Shown: positions 21,549 through 34,976, counted from the stretch's first letter. The stretch is DNA of 64,000 nucleotides from Rhabditophanes sp. KR3021 (GCA_963281155.1 CAUJLY010000001.1:3658001-3722000), one strand, 5' to 3'. Made by a program: numbers and translations. Notes: generated by a model from the letters alone, not told the origin.

Positions 21549-23808
21549 ATGCTGAGAACATTTACACGAAAGTACGGAAAAATTGCCCTAGGACTAGCCT
21601 TGGCAGGAAGTGCATCGTAAGGTTTGCATATTTAATTTAACCCCTGTCATTTTTAGGATTCCCATATACTCAGTCATTCAATATAACTCAACACCATTAC
21701 CAACTGATCTTGATCCTATACTCACAGCTGGCGATGCAGCTGCATTACTTAAACAAAATAAACGAAACTTTGAAGCAGTCCAAAAGCTGGAGTTGCTTTA
21801 TGGTGTAGATCCTATGTCAAACAGTGACATTAGTTCTTTAATTATGCAATCAGATCGGGTAGTATTATGCAAATTAGCATTGCATGGCAGTCATCTTTTC
21901 TCACTGCATCCAGCAAGTATAGTTTCCAAAAATCAACTAAACCTAGCTCGAAAGGCCAATGAAGACAATGAAGAGGACTTACTGATGTATCAAGGTTTGA
22001 ATTCAATCTTTAGCAAAAGTGAGAATAGTTTGGGGGCATTGGGATTTTATGACTATGTCATTTGCGACGAAAATGATTTGAATTGTTTGGAAAGAGACAA
22101 GTTTAAAAAGCATTGGGGCCGTGATCAGAAAATCGTTGCACCATTGATTAAGGGGATTGAATTGACTGGTTCAACTGATTGTTCTGAATTTTTAGAAAAA
22201 GATCTATTAAACGTCTTATTAAATATTTATTTGAATCATCGGGCTGATTTAGCAAAAGGGAAAAATCCGGTAACAAGGCGTGTTTGTCAATTGGTAATGA
22301 AGATTATGGGTAATATCGCAAAAAGCAAGCCAGCTGGTTTAGATTATATTATATATTCTCCTTGGTGGGCCCTTCTCCATGAAATGATTAATTCTCCAAA
22401 GAGTGGCGAAGAACCTTACTGGGCTAGAAAAGTGGTTCATAATATGTTGTTTGCATTGGGGAGAAGAAGTATGCTATTCATCAGATGTCATAGAACTGCA
22501 TAGACCTCAGGATGGAGAAGAACCCCTTGTGGATATTGTTTTAGTCCATGGAATTCAAGGTAAAATGAAACATAAGTATGACTAAAATTGAGTCATAATA
22601 ACTTCTTTATTAGAGCAAAAAAAATATAGAATAGACAAAGAAAAATAAATACATATGCCTGACCAAAATTTAGTAGTAATTACATCTTTTGGTTCAAATA
22701 TTTTTTCAATTAAGAGTTGGCCAACTAATTTGGCATTTTTTGGAGAGAGCATGTAAACTTCGGTAGTTGTGCATTTCCCGTGATCAGCGTTCTTAACTTG
22801 GCTTCCAAAGTACTAGCCAATATGTATTCCAAGTTCTCACCCAATTCTTTTGTGGGTACCTTCACAACAATAGTTTTGAACATAGAATCATCTTCCTTCT
22901 TGGTGTTATTGATCTCCTTCATCCGTTCTTCCTAAGAAGAGTATCCATTGGCTTGAAGTCTTCAAAATTGCTAATTAACATAATTTAAGCTCACGAAATA
23001 ATCATTAATACTTTACATCATTAAAGGAAGTGGGCTAACTACTTGGAGGTCTAACGATTCAATCAAGACTAAAAAAACTAAGTCCTGGATAAGTGAATGG
23101 CTGGTACCAGAAATAAAAACTCCTGTTCGCGTCATTGCTTCAGATTATGTTTCCTCATTCAGAACCTTGCGAGGATTAAAAGAGGGTTTACCGCATCGTG
23201 CTCGTCGCTTGGAAAAGGAATTCGTTGAATGTGGAATCGGGCAACGTCCAGTTCTATGGATTGCTCATAGTCTCGGAGGAATAATAATCAAACGCATTTT
23301 AAACAGTAAGTAATCTTGTAGTAAAGCCAAAGTTAATCTCTATATTTTTAGCCAATCCTGAAATACTGTCCAAAACAGTTGGAATTCTTTTTATCAGTAC
23401 TCCTCATCGTGGTAGTCCCCTAGCAGATTTTTTTGGTCGGTTTGGAAATGTAACTGATGACGTGAAAATGCTTAAACACAATAATCTAGAAAACAACAAG
23501 GTACTACAATCAACCATAACTAATGCATATTTTGCAACTGCTTTTAGATTCATAATAGCTTCTTGGCAATCGCAAATGATATTCCTCTATTTGTGAGTGT
23601 TGGTGAAACAATCAAACATGACATCGTTCGCGCATACCATATGGTCCCTCCGGAATCTGCGTTTTTTGAAAAAGGAGCTTTTTACCATTTCAATTCAAAT
23701 CACATTGATATCTCTAAAGCCAAAGACAGAAATGATCCAGTTTTCAAAGTAGTCAAAAGTTTTATTAACGACGGTATTAGAATAATAAAGGAAGAAAATA
23801 AGAAATAA
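21549..23808 (+). CDS. SERAC1: SERAC1-like mitochondrial lipase-family protein
   Basis: Five exons: 21549-21616, 21657-22559, 23027-23305, 23352-23500 and 23548-23808. Exon 1 is a hydrophobic membrane anchor (GKIALGLALAGSAS). A helical repeat region follows. The alpha/beta-hydrolase part has VDIVLVHGIQG, the nucleophile elbow WIAHSLGG (GxSxG type) and FISTPHRGSPLADFFG, the SERAC1 signature, with a late histidine in FNSNHIDIS. SERAC1 acts at mitochondria-ER contacts in phosphatidylglycerol remodelling. Exon 2 has a one-base frameshift at about 22458-22465 (GGGGAGAAGAAG) between NMLFALG and EEVCYSSDV; both sides are clearly homologous, so this is a base error or a recent lesion. Intron 2 (467 nt) carries an antisense nuclease-like fragment. 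Confidence 0.85.
22630..22925 (-). pseudogene. Possible GIY-YIG family fragment in SERAC1 intron 2
   Basis: Antisense to the host, a frame reads FKTIVVKVPTKELGENLEYIL, closely parallel to [10 protein letters not shown]...NVESIL in the DLST-intron copy. In another frame further on it reads LSPKNAKLVGQLLIEKIFEP, comparable with [13 protein letters not shown]. Only the C-terminal part is present, with one frameshift. Placement in an intron and orientation antisense to the host match the other intronic copies. The similarity is weaker than among the other four, so it may belong to a sister family. Confidence 0.4.
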
Positions 23809-24010
23809 AATTTCTTGACACAAAATAGGCAATTGCTTTAAAAATGAATAATAAACTGTAACAATTTTAGTCTACTTCTTTGTTTCAAAAACTAATTAAA
23901 ACGTTTATTCTGTCACTTGCAAGCAATTTGAAAATTGAATTCTCTTTTTGTTTCAGTACAGCAATTTAAATATTGAATTTTCTTTTTATTTCCGTGTATC
24001 AATTCAGATA

Positions 24011-27000
24011 TTATTCTCTATTTACATCAGGGACCGAACGAGCTCCGCGGCCTCTAGCCATTTTTGTAACGCCAGGTCCTTCCATGACACTTTCAATTTC
24101 GTCGATTGCGCGTTTACGTCTGTTTTTGGCAATATCTGCTTCCCCACCTTCGAAAGTTCTTGTGTCATGCTCATAATCCCACTCTAGCTAAAAATCAAAG
24201 GATTATTAAATGGATAAATCAAAGTTCAGTGTAGTTTTTTAAATTAAATACGGTTAATAGTTTACCACGTAATATGCCTATGTTGACTTAAAAAGCATGA
24301 CCATAAGTACTTATTTAATTTTACATTTTTTAACGAAGTTGGACGTACCTCAGTTCCTTTGGCGTCAAATACCTGAATTCCTTCTCTGATAATTTTCTTA
24401 CTGTTATTCCAATGTGGTTTAGCCATTTCGTCATTTGGATCAAATCTTATTGTACTGGAAGGTGTTGTGGGCGCAATAAACGAAACTCTGTCATGGATAT
24501 TTGTTGTAATAGGCTTCTTGACGCCATCACTAGCTTTCCAACCTTCCATATTATTAGCATGAGATTCGGCTAGATCGTCGTGCTTTGCGAAGCTGCATAA
24601 AATCAATTCTTTTTTAGAACAATGCTTGTGCACGACACGATACCTTCCTTGGGGAATACTAAGTTTGTCAACATTGAGTTCCATCACATTATCAAAAACA
24701 TTTGACCGTTTGAAAGGTCTTTTGTCTGAAATTATACAATCATATTTATATTAAGTAAAGTTTGTGTGTTTGTCCATGATTTATAGATATTCATAACGTA
24801 TTGAAATATTTATTTGAGTATATTGAGATATTTATTCGAGTATATTTATTTAGATTTGTTTATAAATTTGGAATGACTTTTATTTGTTCAAATTTGATTT
24901 AAAATGTGTTTAATAATAATCTTAAGACATCTTTTTTGTATATATCATCAACTTAAAATCCGCTCTAATCCCTTTCTTATCGGCTTAACAATTCATCCTA
25001 TTTGTATTATCCAAATAAACAAAAAATATAGCGAAAATCCTGTTTCACTTGCCACCTTTACAACAAAAACCACATCACAGGCAAACTCGACAAAGGCCAA
25101 TTTTGTTTGTCTTCCAACAAAACAAAGTATCAAATTTACAATGTATCTGCGTGTAAACTAATTGTGATCGAGGACCGACCTACAGTAAGTGCTATTTTAG
25201 CCAACCAAATAATCGCCTACTTCATCAATAAAGAACTTTTATTCTAAACAAAGCAATTATATTCATATAGATGATGTATATACGACAACGGTGTGTTTGT
25301 AGTGTATTCTTTTGACTTGTCAAAAGGACTTGTCGAAATGGAGTTGTTGCAAAAAAGTATTTGTTTGAATATTAACATGTATATAAATTGATAGTTAAAT
25401 TTGATATAATCTTCTACACACACATCCACTCAATCATTACAAACAAACCAATTATTTAAAATACATTTGATTGCCACAAAATTAAAAATTTCTAACAATC
25501 TTATCAGTGAACCGGAAAATGATATTATCAACGCAAAACATGACTTTTAATCAAAAAGTTGGCGGCCTTAATATGTTTTATGATTAAATGGATTAACAAT
25601 CAAACAAGCCAATAATAATAACAATCTCGTCCCTCATTATTATTCGACATACATTACTATTCTCCATTATTATTGTGCATTATTATTTTTCTTTATCTAC
25701 ATTTCTCACCAAAAAACCTAACACTTTTGACAGCTTTCTAATCTATTATCGCAATACAATATTAAAACAAACATAAAGGATTCCTCTTTTTTGCAATATA
25801 ATCTTACTCAATGTTACCAAACATGCATTATTATATTATTAAATTGATAGTATAGCCAAAAATTCGTTCCTTTATGTTCAAACAACCACAGCCAATTTAT
25901 TAACTATTCGCAAAGAAAAATAAAAAAGACAAGTCTACTCAATCATGCCTAAGTCAAATTTATTTTAATAGTTTATAGAATGCCAAAAAGGAACTATGGA
26001 AACTAACGAAAAATGTTGCCAACTCATTAAAAAGATTTCAGACCAACTGATGTAAGATGATTTCATAGAAAGTGATAAAAACAAATGGGATTGCAACTGA
26101 TCAAAAAAATTTGATTCCAACTTATAAAGAAACTGGTAAAAACAATTTTATAGAAACTGATAAAAAAGATTTGTCAGAAACCGTTAAAAACTATTTTTGT
26201 AGAAAGTGATAAGGACCATTTATAGAAAGTGATACAAAAGATCGGTCGAATCTCATAATTGGCATGAAAATAGAATTGATAAATTGTTTTGTTAAGTCGA
26301 TATGCAACAATATTTTATCTATTATTATATTTCATTCCCAGATATTTCATCGCAAATCTGTTCATTCATAAACACTTATCACCAAACACTCTATATACTT
26401 TTATTATACCAACCAAAGGCTATAAAAACAACATCATAATTTAACATTACTTTCATGAGCACATACATTTATATAGTCACAACTAATGACCGGCCCATTT
26501 ATAATATTTCCCAACAGCGTACTTAATATTTTACGACGTAAATAAATGAAAAACTTTAGTTAAATTTATACATACAAAATTATTCATGAATATAATATTT
26601 TTATGATGAAGAAAAAACTTACCTTCCTCTTTTACTAGTACAGTAACGATGGGATCTTGCCCATCATTGCAAACTACTCCATCTTCTTCATTTTCACTCG
26701 TGGGCACCTTGTATCTGACTCTTCGCATCGTTTGAGACGAATCCAAGATGGCAGAAGCGCAAATTCTGGCATTTTGAAATTTGCACAAAGCCGTAAAATT
26801 GTTGGCCAAATTTATTTCAAGGGGTGCATACTTGGTGAAAATTCTAAAATCAAAAACATTAACCAACCACCAAATAAATCCTTCTATCATGTCATTATTT
26901 GGCAAGCTTTATCAAAAGACGATTACATCTTATTTGGGGGAGATTGATATCTTATTATAAAATTGTAATCACCAACCTTTTTGAGAGATACTTTGTGTGT

Positions 27001-27859
27001 AAATGGCATACTCAGATAAAATCGCAATTTTTAGAAGCAATTGTAGCATTTATTAAAATAAAACAAAGCCTAGTGGGAGTAATAGAACAACTTTTTGTTA
27101 ATGGATATTCAATTTTGTAATCTTTACTTTTAATCCAAATTTCTTTGTTTTGGGGAAGATGTAATTTGTTTTTCAAGCAAGGAACATATTTTACGGATGG
27201 CATAACACACCACTTAAGTCCCTTTAAAACAACTGAAATAAAGTTGTGGCTAAGCATTTATTTGGTACACACAAATAAGGGCAAGAGTTGTTTTACATAC
27301 TGCCTTTTAACCATAATTTATAGAAAATATCTTACCTCATGGCGTCGCGCACTTCAAGGGCCTTGCTCGAAACAATTAATGCATATCTAAAATCATGATT
27401 TGTATCTTCTTCAGCTTTCATATCCAACTCATTTAGCAATGAGTAAATTTGGTCATCGCTAACCTAAATTTGTCAAATAATTTAAACTTCCATCTCGATT
27501 AAACAAACAAACTTTTTTCCATATTTCCTTTTCCTCGTCAATTTTGTTGTCGTCGGCAAAGAGCTCCTTAATCTGTAATAATTTGTTGAAATATGTGAAT
27601 AAATATAATTTATGATCTGAATGAGTATAAATACTTATTTGGTGTATTGTTTGAATGAATCAAATATAAAAGTTGTCTAGTATGTGTTTTGAATGAATAT
27701 AATTAGACAGTTATTAGTATTTGTTTGAAGTAAATAGAAGGATAGATCGGTTTTTTGCAATTCTTGCGCACCTGAAACTTGCTCACCTACATAAATAGCC
27801 AAGGTTGAGTAAAGTTCCAGGCGGCGAGGCTTGCTGCCGTCTAATGAGTAGTTGTCCAT
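24011..27859 (-). CDS. Unidentified six-exon conserved-looking protein
   Basis: Six exons join in phase: 27859-27779, 27572-27513, 27463-27336, 26843-26623, 24725-24349 and 24187-24011; 347 residues. The N-terminal 90 residues are helical (RRLELYSTLAIYVGEQ, WKKVSDDQIYSLLNELDMK, ALEVRDAMRIFTKY). The middle is mixed, with NVFDNVMELNVDKLS and GRYRVVHKHCSKKELIL. The C-terminal part has LEWDYEHDTRTFEGGEAD, a basic patch (KNRRKRA) and RGRGARS. Phase-consistent splicing across six exons is the main evidence that it is real. I cannot assign a family; composition fits a nuclear or RNA-related factor, which is inference. Intron 4 (24726-26622) is long, and I see no gene inside it. Confidence 0.6.
26030..26235. 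repeat. Degenerate repeat of a TAGAAA[GC]TGATAAAAA-like unit
   Basis: Inside intron 4 of the six-exon gene, five to six loose copies of a roughly 30-bp unit (ATTTTATAGAAACTGATAAAA and variants) can be followed. It is simple-sequence expansion, not a coding array. Confidence 0.5.
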
Positions 27860-27869
27860 ATCGTAAAAG

Positions 27870-28690
27870 ATTCAGGGCCTTTTAAAATTGTTTATGATAA
27901 AATATGATGTAGTAAGTGGAAAAGAGAGAGTATAACATTAAAAGCGGGCAAAAGGAGGAATGATTTGGTTGTAGTAAGGACGATGACTCGGTTACAAACA
28001 CATATAATGCAAAAAAGAATGGAGGCTTGCCTTACTTCCAACCAAAATGAAGGAACAGGGCCGGGTGAGAGTCTACGGGTTGCACAAATAGTCACAGACA
28101 CCATACACACACGCGCAATCGTCACCAAGAATGAAAACTGACAGGGTGGAAGTGATAAGACGGATAATCGGAAGAAGGATGTTGAAAGCCGAAACAAAAA
28201 ATAAGAAGTATTGGAATTGTGAAAGGCCAAATAAAAATTAGAAGTATTTAGTAGATGTATGCCAAAGACTTTACTACCACGGCCATGAATTTTTTCGCGT
28301 TTCTACTTTTAAACAAATAAATGTAATATGTAATAAGTTTGTATCCGGTTACTGGTGTAAGGAATCAAAATAAGAGGTCCAAAACAGTAGTAGGACCGAG
28401 CACCGTCTGTGAATTGGTGACTTCAAGTGGCCGTAGACGTCACCTCGGTTTGACTGAAAAATGTCAGTTTGTTTTGTGGTGTTGTGTACCAGCAACAACC
28501 ACGACAATATCACAAAATGAAAAGTAGTAGAGTTGGTGGTCGTGGGGCGCGAGGAGAAAAGGAGGTGGATCTATGAAAGATCTTTGCGGCAGCCTTCAAC
28601 GTATACTGCGACACGGCCCCATCAAATTGTTTATGAACAGAGCTTTTTTGATGATGCGAGACATCGGAAAATAACCTTTTATGTTTTGGC
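27870..28690. other. GC-richer stretch upstream of the six-exon gene
   Basis: This ~800-bp stretch is visibly richer in G and C (for example GGGCCGGGTGAGAGTC and GCACCGTCTGTG) than the surrounding 28-30% GC sequence. ORFs on both strands lack domains and look like chance frames of biased composition. It may be a promoter/CpG-type region of the minus-strand gene or part of an unspotted non-coding RNA. Confidence 0.35.
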
Positions 28691-31600
28691 AATAATAAAT
28701 TTCAATTTAATGAACTTAACAAACCCTATACATTCTATTACTTGCAGTATTTGTATTCTTTGGAAAGGGTTAATTATAGATCAAAAAGGTTTCCATAATG
28801 TAGGTTTGAATTATATACTAACTCGACAACAACAACAAAATTGTAATTATCGGAAAAGCATATTCAACACATTCAACATTTTAGAGATATGAAGGGAAGT
28901 ATTTAAAAAAGTACAAATGGAAATAACCTTAAAACATTTTAAGAAATGGGAAAAATATTTAATAAGAGAGAAAATGGATGTTTGTAAATTTTATTGTTTC
29001 AACAACCAAATCCATCACATTCATCATTAATAACAACTACAACATTTTGTTAATATCAAAAAAGTTCCTCTAATAATCCAGTCTTGGTTACATTATCGTG
29101 TTTTCGCAGATTTATTTTATGCTTCTTGTGTATGCCTCGTCACATCATTCATTTAATTTCTCACGAATCCTCAGTAACTAACCACTCGAATTGAAAAGCC
29201 AGTCTATCGCTTCGTTTTCAAATTTATGATACACTACGTCAATTGTTACATTTATTGAAACAAGAATGATGAGGAGATGTTTCTTTAACCACGAATAATG
29301 GTATGCTATGGGAGCCAGCCATTATCATTTTTCAAAATGCCTAATTACGGATTTTTGAGGTTATATGGTATGATAATAGAATATATCTTGACAAATATAT
29401 GTGATGTGTGCTATTTAAGATGAATTGCTGTTAACTTAAAAATATGGTCAAATTATATATGAATTGCGCATGTAACTTCATTCATGTACAAAAAATTAAA
29501 AGCATCATCATTTGTCATCCAATTATTTGTAATATTGTAGTGCATCAACTTTACAAATGTAGATGTATACTTATACATTATATACACAACTTTCAAATTG
29601 GTGAAAGAACAATTTGAAGGAGAAAGTAAATCATATTCTAAAATGGTAATGTCTTTTGCTGCTTATTCTTATCATTTCAGTATAAATATAGGAGTATGTA
29701 TGTGTATATAGTAAAAGTCAATTTAAATGTAAACATGTATCGAATATCATTAATTTTATATTCAAACCAAAACTTCTCATGCTAAGCAAATGCAATTATT
29801 CTAGTGAGGCAAATTAACCATGTTTCTAGTTTGACAGGCTAAAAAGCCAACAAAGGTAAAGAGATTAAAGTCTGCAATTTTAAAGAGAGAATATATTTGA
29901 ATTTAATTATATAGCTCAACTTTATAATAAATAGAAGTGAGTCGCACTTGATAACATCAATCTGGACTTAATTAAAAGATGTAAGCATACCAATATACTA
30001 AATTGTTGTTTAATACGAAGGCTTTAAGAAATGAATTTACCACGACACTTATTTTTAATTAAACTTTCTTTAAAATTTATATATAATTAAAAAGTGGTCG
30101 ACCGTTTATACATACAAATTATTGTTCAAGAATTTATTTGTACTTAAATACTTATTTCTCATAAATTTATTAATATTTAAGCAATCTCCAACTAGTTGTT
30201 TATAATTAAACATTCTCCAACAATTTATTCACAATTCGAGTAAGCTTACTTTTTATCAATGGCACCAAATTGATACTCATTCAAAAAAGCAATTAAAAAT
30301 GTAGAACATTCTAGTCTGAAAATGATTAAATTTCAGCCATTTTATACAAAGGCATGTTCCATTGTTTTTATGAAAATATAACAATTCATGCCATACAATA
30401 TTATCAATTTAGACATTTTTTGTTAAGACCTTAGGCCAGGCTTTCATCATAACTCATTTTTTTGTAAATAGCATAATGTTGGTAGTTACATTTATGTCCA
30501 TATACATTTCTAAATGTCATTATATTTTGAGTGATGGCAGCAAGCGGATTATAAAGTAAAGACAAAGTTGGATATATCTATATAAATGATGTTGTTTCCA
30601 GTAGTGTGTGATTAAAGATAAGCTCTGTACACTTTCTAAATTTAACTTATAACGTTATTAGGCGAGAGTGAAGTTGTAATGTAATTTTTTAAAGGAATTT
30701 GGTTAAGTGTAGTGAAGCTCAAAATTAATATTATACAGAAGTGTGAGTTGCTTTTAATATGAACAAAATAAAATTGAGGGGGAAGTTTGTAAAAGGAATG
30801 ATATTTAGACATTATTAAATAAATATTTACAAAAAGATTATGGAATTGATAAATATTAAATAGATTTTTTGTTATTTTAGATGATATTAGTCAAAAGGGG
30901 AAATGTCATTGATAAACAATCAATTAGGTATATTTGATTCATTCAAAATAATTTTAATTTGAACATACCTTTAATAAGTGTTCTTCGTCCATAATATCGA
31001 AAAATTGAATCAAATAGCGTAATTGTATGGATGTATCTTATCTTTGATTTACAATATATTAATAAAGTTTGTATTTTCTAAACGTTATTCCATTGTATTC
31101 ACACAATCCTATATTTCGTCTTAAGATTTTGTAGAGTATTATATAGTACAATACTGCACTGAACTTGAAAATACTTTAAATCAAAAACGGAATAAAAATT
31201 GATAAAGTAATTGATAAATGGATGATAATCGTTCAAATAATAAGTGTTTGACATTATAAATTTAAAATATAATATTGTAATATTAAGAATGATGTAAAAA
31301 ATCACAAATATGATATTTTAAAATGAAAAAGTTGAAATAAATGTATTTTTACTTTATCTTATTCGCATATGGATACTTAATAAATAATATTTATATATTG
31401 CAGCAGGACCATTTATTTAGATTGTCTGCATTTATATTTTCTTTTTGCGGAGGATTTAATTTGCAGTCTTTTAATATCCAATGCTACTTTAAAAAAATGT
31501 AAGTACGCTGATTATTTTGTAACAATTTGTAAAATATCAAAGTCATTTCGAGGCCCAACATTTGAAACATTAGACAATTGATTAATTTAACAAATCTAAC

Positions 31601-31757
31601 TCCAGGTTCACCACTATTCTTTTTCAAATCCTATATAGTGCTTATTCCAACCATCAGTTTGTTTTATCTTGTTAGAACTATAAATGTTATTAAATCAGTT
31701 TATTCTTTGCAATTCATATTTAAAATTCAATCGCAAAGAACTAAGCTAAATTTTATA
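28691..31757. other. 3-kb gene-poor AT-rich region
   Basis: No ORF with any coding character, no tRNA-like structure and no long repeat found by eye. It precedes COX10, whose upstream in-frame extension from 31578 is hydrophobic but lacks an ATG. Confidence 0.4.
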
Positions 31758-33083
31758 ATGTTTTCGAAGCATGTATTGTCGAATCCATATTATTTAAACA
31801 ACTTTGCAAAACTTCCTATTTCGATTATTCAAGCTAGACATACGGCAAATACAGCCCCACACCCAGATGAAATACCACTTCAAAAATTAGGAGATGTTAA
31901 GTCAGTTAGTAAAAAGGATTTATTTGCCTCTACAATTATAAAGCTTTCCAACAATGACAATATCAGAAACAGACTTTTAAATGATCAAGTCCCCGCAGTC
32001 AAATTAAATTCGGGTACAAATGCAAAAAAGCAAATTGCAATTCAAAACTCCGATATTGGCAATGGATGGGTTAAGATGGAGTCGGGCAATTTAGTCAAAA
32101 GTTATTTGGATGTACGTATTCTATTTATTTTAATCATTACCAAACTTTATTTCAGTTATCAAAATTCCGATTGACAATGCTGATTTCCGCGTCTGCCGTT
32201 GGAGGGTATTTTATGGCCCCTGTTGCTTACGATCCAACTACATTCACAGCATGTTTAATTGGGACCTCGTTGATGTCATGTTCAGCTAATGCTTTCAATC
32301 AGTGGTTAGAATCACCTTATGACTCTCAAATGAAAAGAACACAAAATAGACTGCTGGTTACAAATAAAGTCACACCTTTACACGCATTTACTTTTGCAAA
32401 CGTCTGTGCCTTAACTGGAGGATCTCTTTTATATTTTGGTAACTTTTAACTACTATTAAACTGCCACGAATATAATCAATTTAGGATGTAATCCACTCAC
32501 TGCGGGACTAGGATTACTCAATATAGGGTTGTATGCCGGATTGTATACGCCAATGAAAAGGTTGCACATTGGAAGCACTTGGGCTGGAGCTGTCGTTGGG
32601 GCAATTCCTCCTGTTATGGGTTATGTTGCTGTTTCGGGCCAATTAGACTGGGCTGCCTTGGTCTTAGCATTGGTGCAATATTCTTGGCAATTTCCGCACT
32701 TCAATGGTTTATCGTGGAATTTAAGAGCAGATTACAGCAGAGCTGGTTATAGAGTTATGTGTGTAACTGACGAAGTTTTGTGCCGCAAAACGACAATGCG
32801 GCATTCTATTGCTCTACTTGGATTGTGTTCGATTGGAGCTCCATTGCTGGGTCTGACAAGTTACACATTTGCCCTTGATTCAATTCCAGTTAATTTGGCA
32901 ATGTGTTACTTTGCATACAAGTTCTATAAAACTCCAGATGCGAAAACTTCCAGAAATTTGTTCAAATACTCATTGCTTTATTTGCCTTTGATAATGATCT
33001 TAATGGTTATCAGTAGGCAAGACAAAGTGAAAGACACTCAAATAGCTTCTATTGTCCCGCATCAACATGTTATTGCTAATTAG
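31758..33083 (+). CDS. COX10: Protoheme IX farnesyltransferase
   Basis: Exons 31758-32111, 32156-32438 and 32485-33083 join in phase to 411 residues. A mitochondrial-type leader (MFSKHVLSNPYYL...ARHTANTAP) is followed by the UbiA-family membrane core: the first aspartate-rich motif NAFNQWLESPYDSQMKRT (N-x-x-x-D-x-x-x-D type), YTPMKRLHIGSTWAGAVVGA, WQFPHFNGLSW and DYSRAGYRV. The enzyme adds a farnesyl group to heme b to make heme O for cytochrome c oxidase. I chose ATG 31758 because upstream codons have no methionine and the leader then looks right. Introns are 44 and 46 nt. Confidence 0.93.
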
Positions 33084-33820
33084 TCAACATACAATGTCAA
33101 TTTAGGTCTAATAAACGTTTATTATAGTGATTTGTTATACATTGGGATGGTAATAAAACTATTCACTTTTTAATTTTTTGTTAATATGTATTAGCCATTC
33201 AAAAATAATAAGGTTTGTGTACATGTATTTATTTTGAGTGAACCATGATTTAGTGTTTCACAGATCTGAAATAAACTAAGTAATTGAAATATCATTTGAA
33301 TCATGAATCCGCCGAATACTATGAAAAAATATCCAATTAGTCGCATGCTTTTTAAAATTTTACTTAATAGATTATATGTTTGACTTATTACTAGATAGGT
33401 GAACTAGCCAATATTATGTAAGAAACTAATCGAGGAAGCATAGAAACATACTGGTCGCAAAGAAAGATATGTTTTGTAATGTTCTTGATATTTTTGCAAT
33501 GAATAACATAAAACTGTATCACAGTTTATTTCTTTTAATTAAACCTATATTCTAAATAACGTATTTTTTCTCATTTTAGATATTACAATGATAAATATCA
33601 TTGTTCCCCAATGTTGTATTATCTTTTTACTATTGCAGATTACTTTTGCAAAATACAAAAAATCATGAATAAACCTATTCAAATATCCATTCTTAAAGCG
33701 AATGTTTGCACCTATGTCATTTTACTCAAGCAGCATTTAGCATTACTTTGAATGATATTTACTTAACGTTGCTCAAGCAGGTGTACATACCTTAATTAAT
33801 ATTTTCGTTTACAGACTAAA
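33084..33820. other. Intergenic, no gene seen
   Basis: AT-rich. A GTTTACAG acceptor-like sequence lies just before the next start at 33821. Confidence 0.4.
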
Positions 33821-34748
33821 ATGAGCTCTATAAATATGCCATCAGATGTTAATCTTATGGCGAGACCAATGGAATCAAAGCGTAAACCTCGTATTCCCTT
33901 AGAAACAGAACATAATCCACTCCTAAATACAAATCGTAGCTGCAACTTCAACCCATTTTCAAGTAAGTCTGTCACCTTTTACATTACAAAATTGGCTATT
34001 TGTAGGCAAATATTACGTTGCAGATCGTCGTCAAAAATTCCCTTCTTTAGGTTATCAAACTCCCATGATTGATGCCATAATGGCAAACAAAGGAAATCTG
34101 ACCCCTACTCCGTCTGATCTTGCCATCTCTAGTATCATCGAAAATACAGATGTCAAACATATTCGCTTGCATTCAGAATTAACGGATGAATGTGTTTTCA
34201 CTTATTTGATCCCGATGCTCAAAGTACTCTATTCACAAGGAGCAAACGATGAAAGGGGAATCAAAAAGAAACGACCCTATGCATTAATTCTTACTTCTAA
34301 TCCAGATATTGGTATTGCAGTTTATGAATGCATTCACAAATTCTTGATTGATGGAAATTTACCCTTCAGGCTCAAGCTTGCCCACCAAAAGTTCAAACTT
34401 AAAGATGTTATTGAACATATTCAATATCCATTTCATATCCTAATTACAACACATGCAACTTTAAATAATTTGCTTGTCAGAAGTGAACTTTCACTTGATC
34501 GTTGTAATTTTATTGTATTGCAGAGTGTTGACATGTGGATTCAAACAAATATGGTGACAGATCCGATAAAAATGATCACGGATTTATATTCCCAAATGAA
34601 ATCAAGTGGCCTACCCAATGATAACAAAACTATCTATGTTGCAACTGCTGACAAATTTGACGAATTGTCAAATAATCTTTGCGAGGTCTTTTCCAAAGCG
34701 GAAGTCCATTATGATGTCGATATGGTGATCAACGAGATTTTTTGCTGA
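33821..34748 (+). CDS. Degenerate DEAD-box helicase-like protein, single RecA domain
   Basis: Exons 33821-33962 and 34006-34748 join in phase to 294 residues. The layout follows the N-terminal RecA domain of DEAD-box helicases: Q-motif region (LGYQTPMIDAIM), FTYLIPMLKVL after motif I, ALILTSNPDIGIAVY in place of the Ia motif P-T-R-E-L, ITTHATLNNLL in place of T-P-G-R-L, and FIVLQSVDMW where D-E-A-D is expected. The Walker A lysine (GKT) is absent: that position reads HSELTDECV. The C-terminal RecA domain is missing altogether. It should therefore bind RNA or a partner without hydrolysing ATP. The frame is intact, so it is a pseudo-enzyme, not an obvious pseudogene. The start follows a TTTACAG acceptor-like site. 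Confidence 0.7.
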
Positions 34749-34976
34749 ATATTTTATATACATTCAAAATTACTTCAAATGTATTAGAATCATACTTTTA
34801 TTTAGCATTTTAGCCATTTTTTTAATATTTATCTTTTCAATACGTTATTATTTAATGCTCTTCTTTTAATATGTTTTTTATTATATCTAATAAAATATTT
34901 CCAAGTCAAATATAAATTATTCATTGAAAGTAATAACATATTCCACTAATTAACTTTATATACTGAATATATACAT

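Noticed and set aside
27892..28230. 112-codon minus-strand ORF
   Set aside because: Ser/Leu/Phe-rich translation of a biased region, no hydrophobic-segment logic or splice partners.
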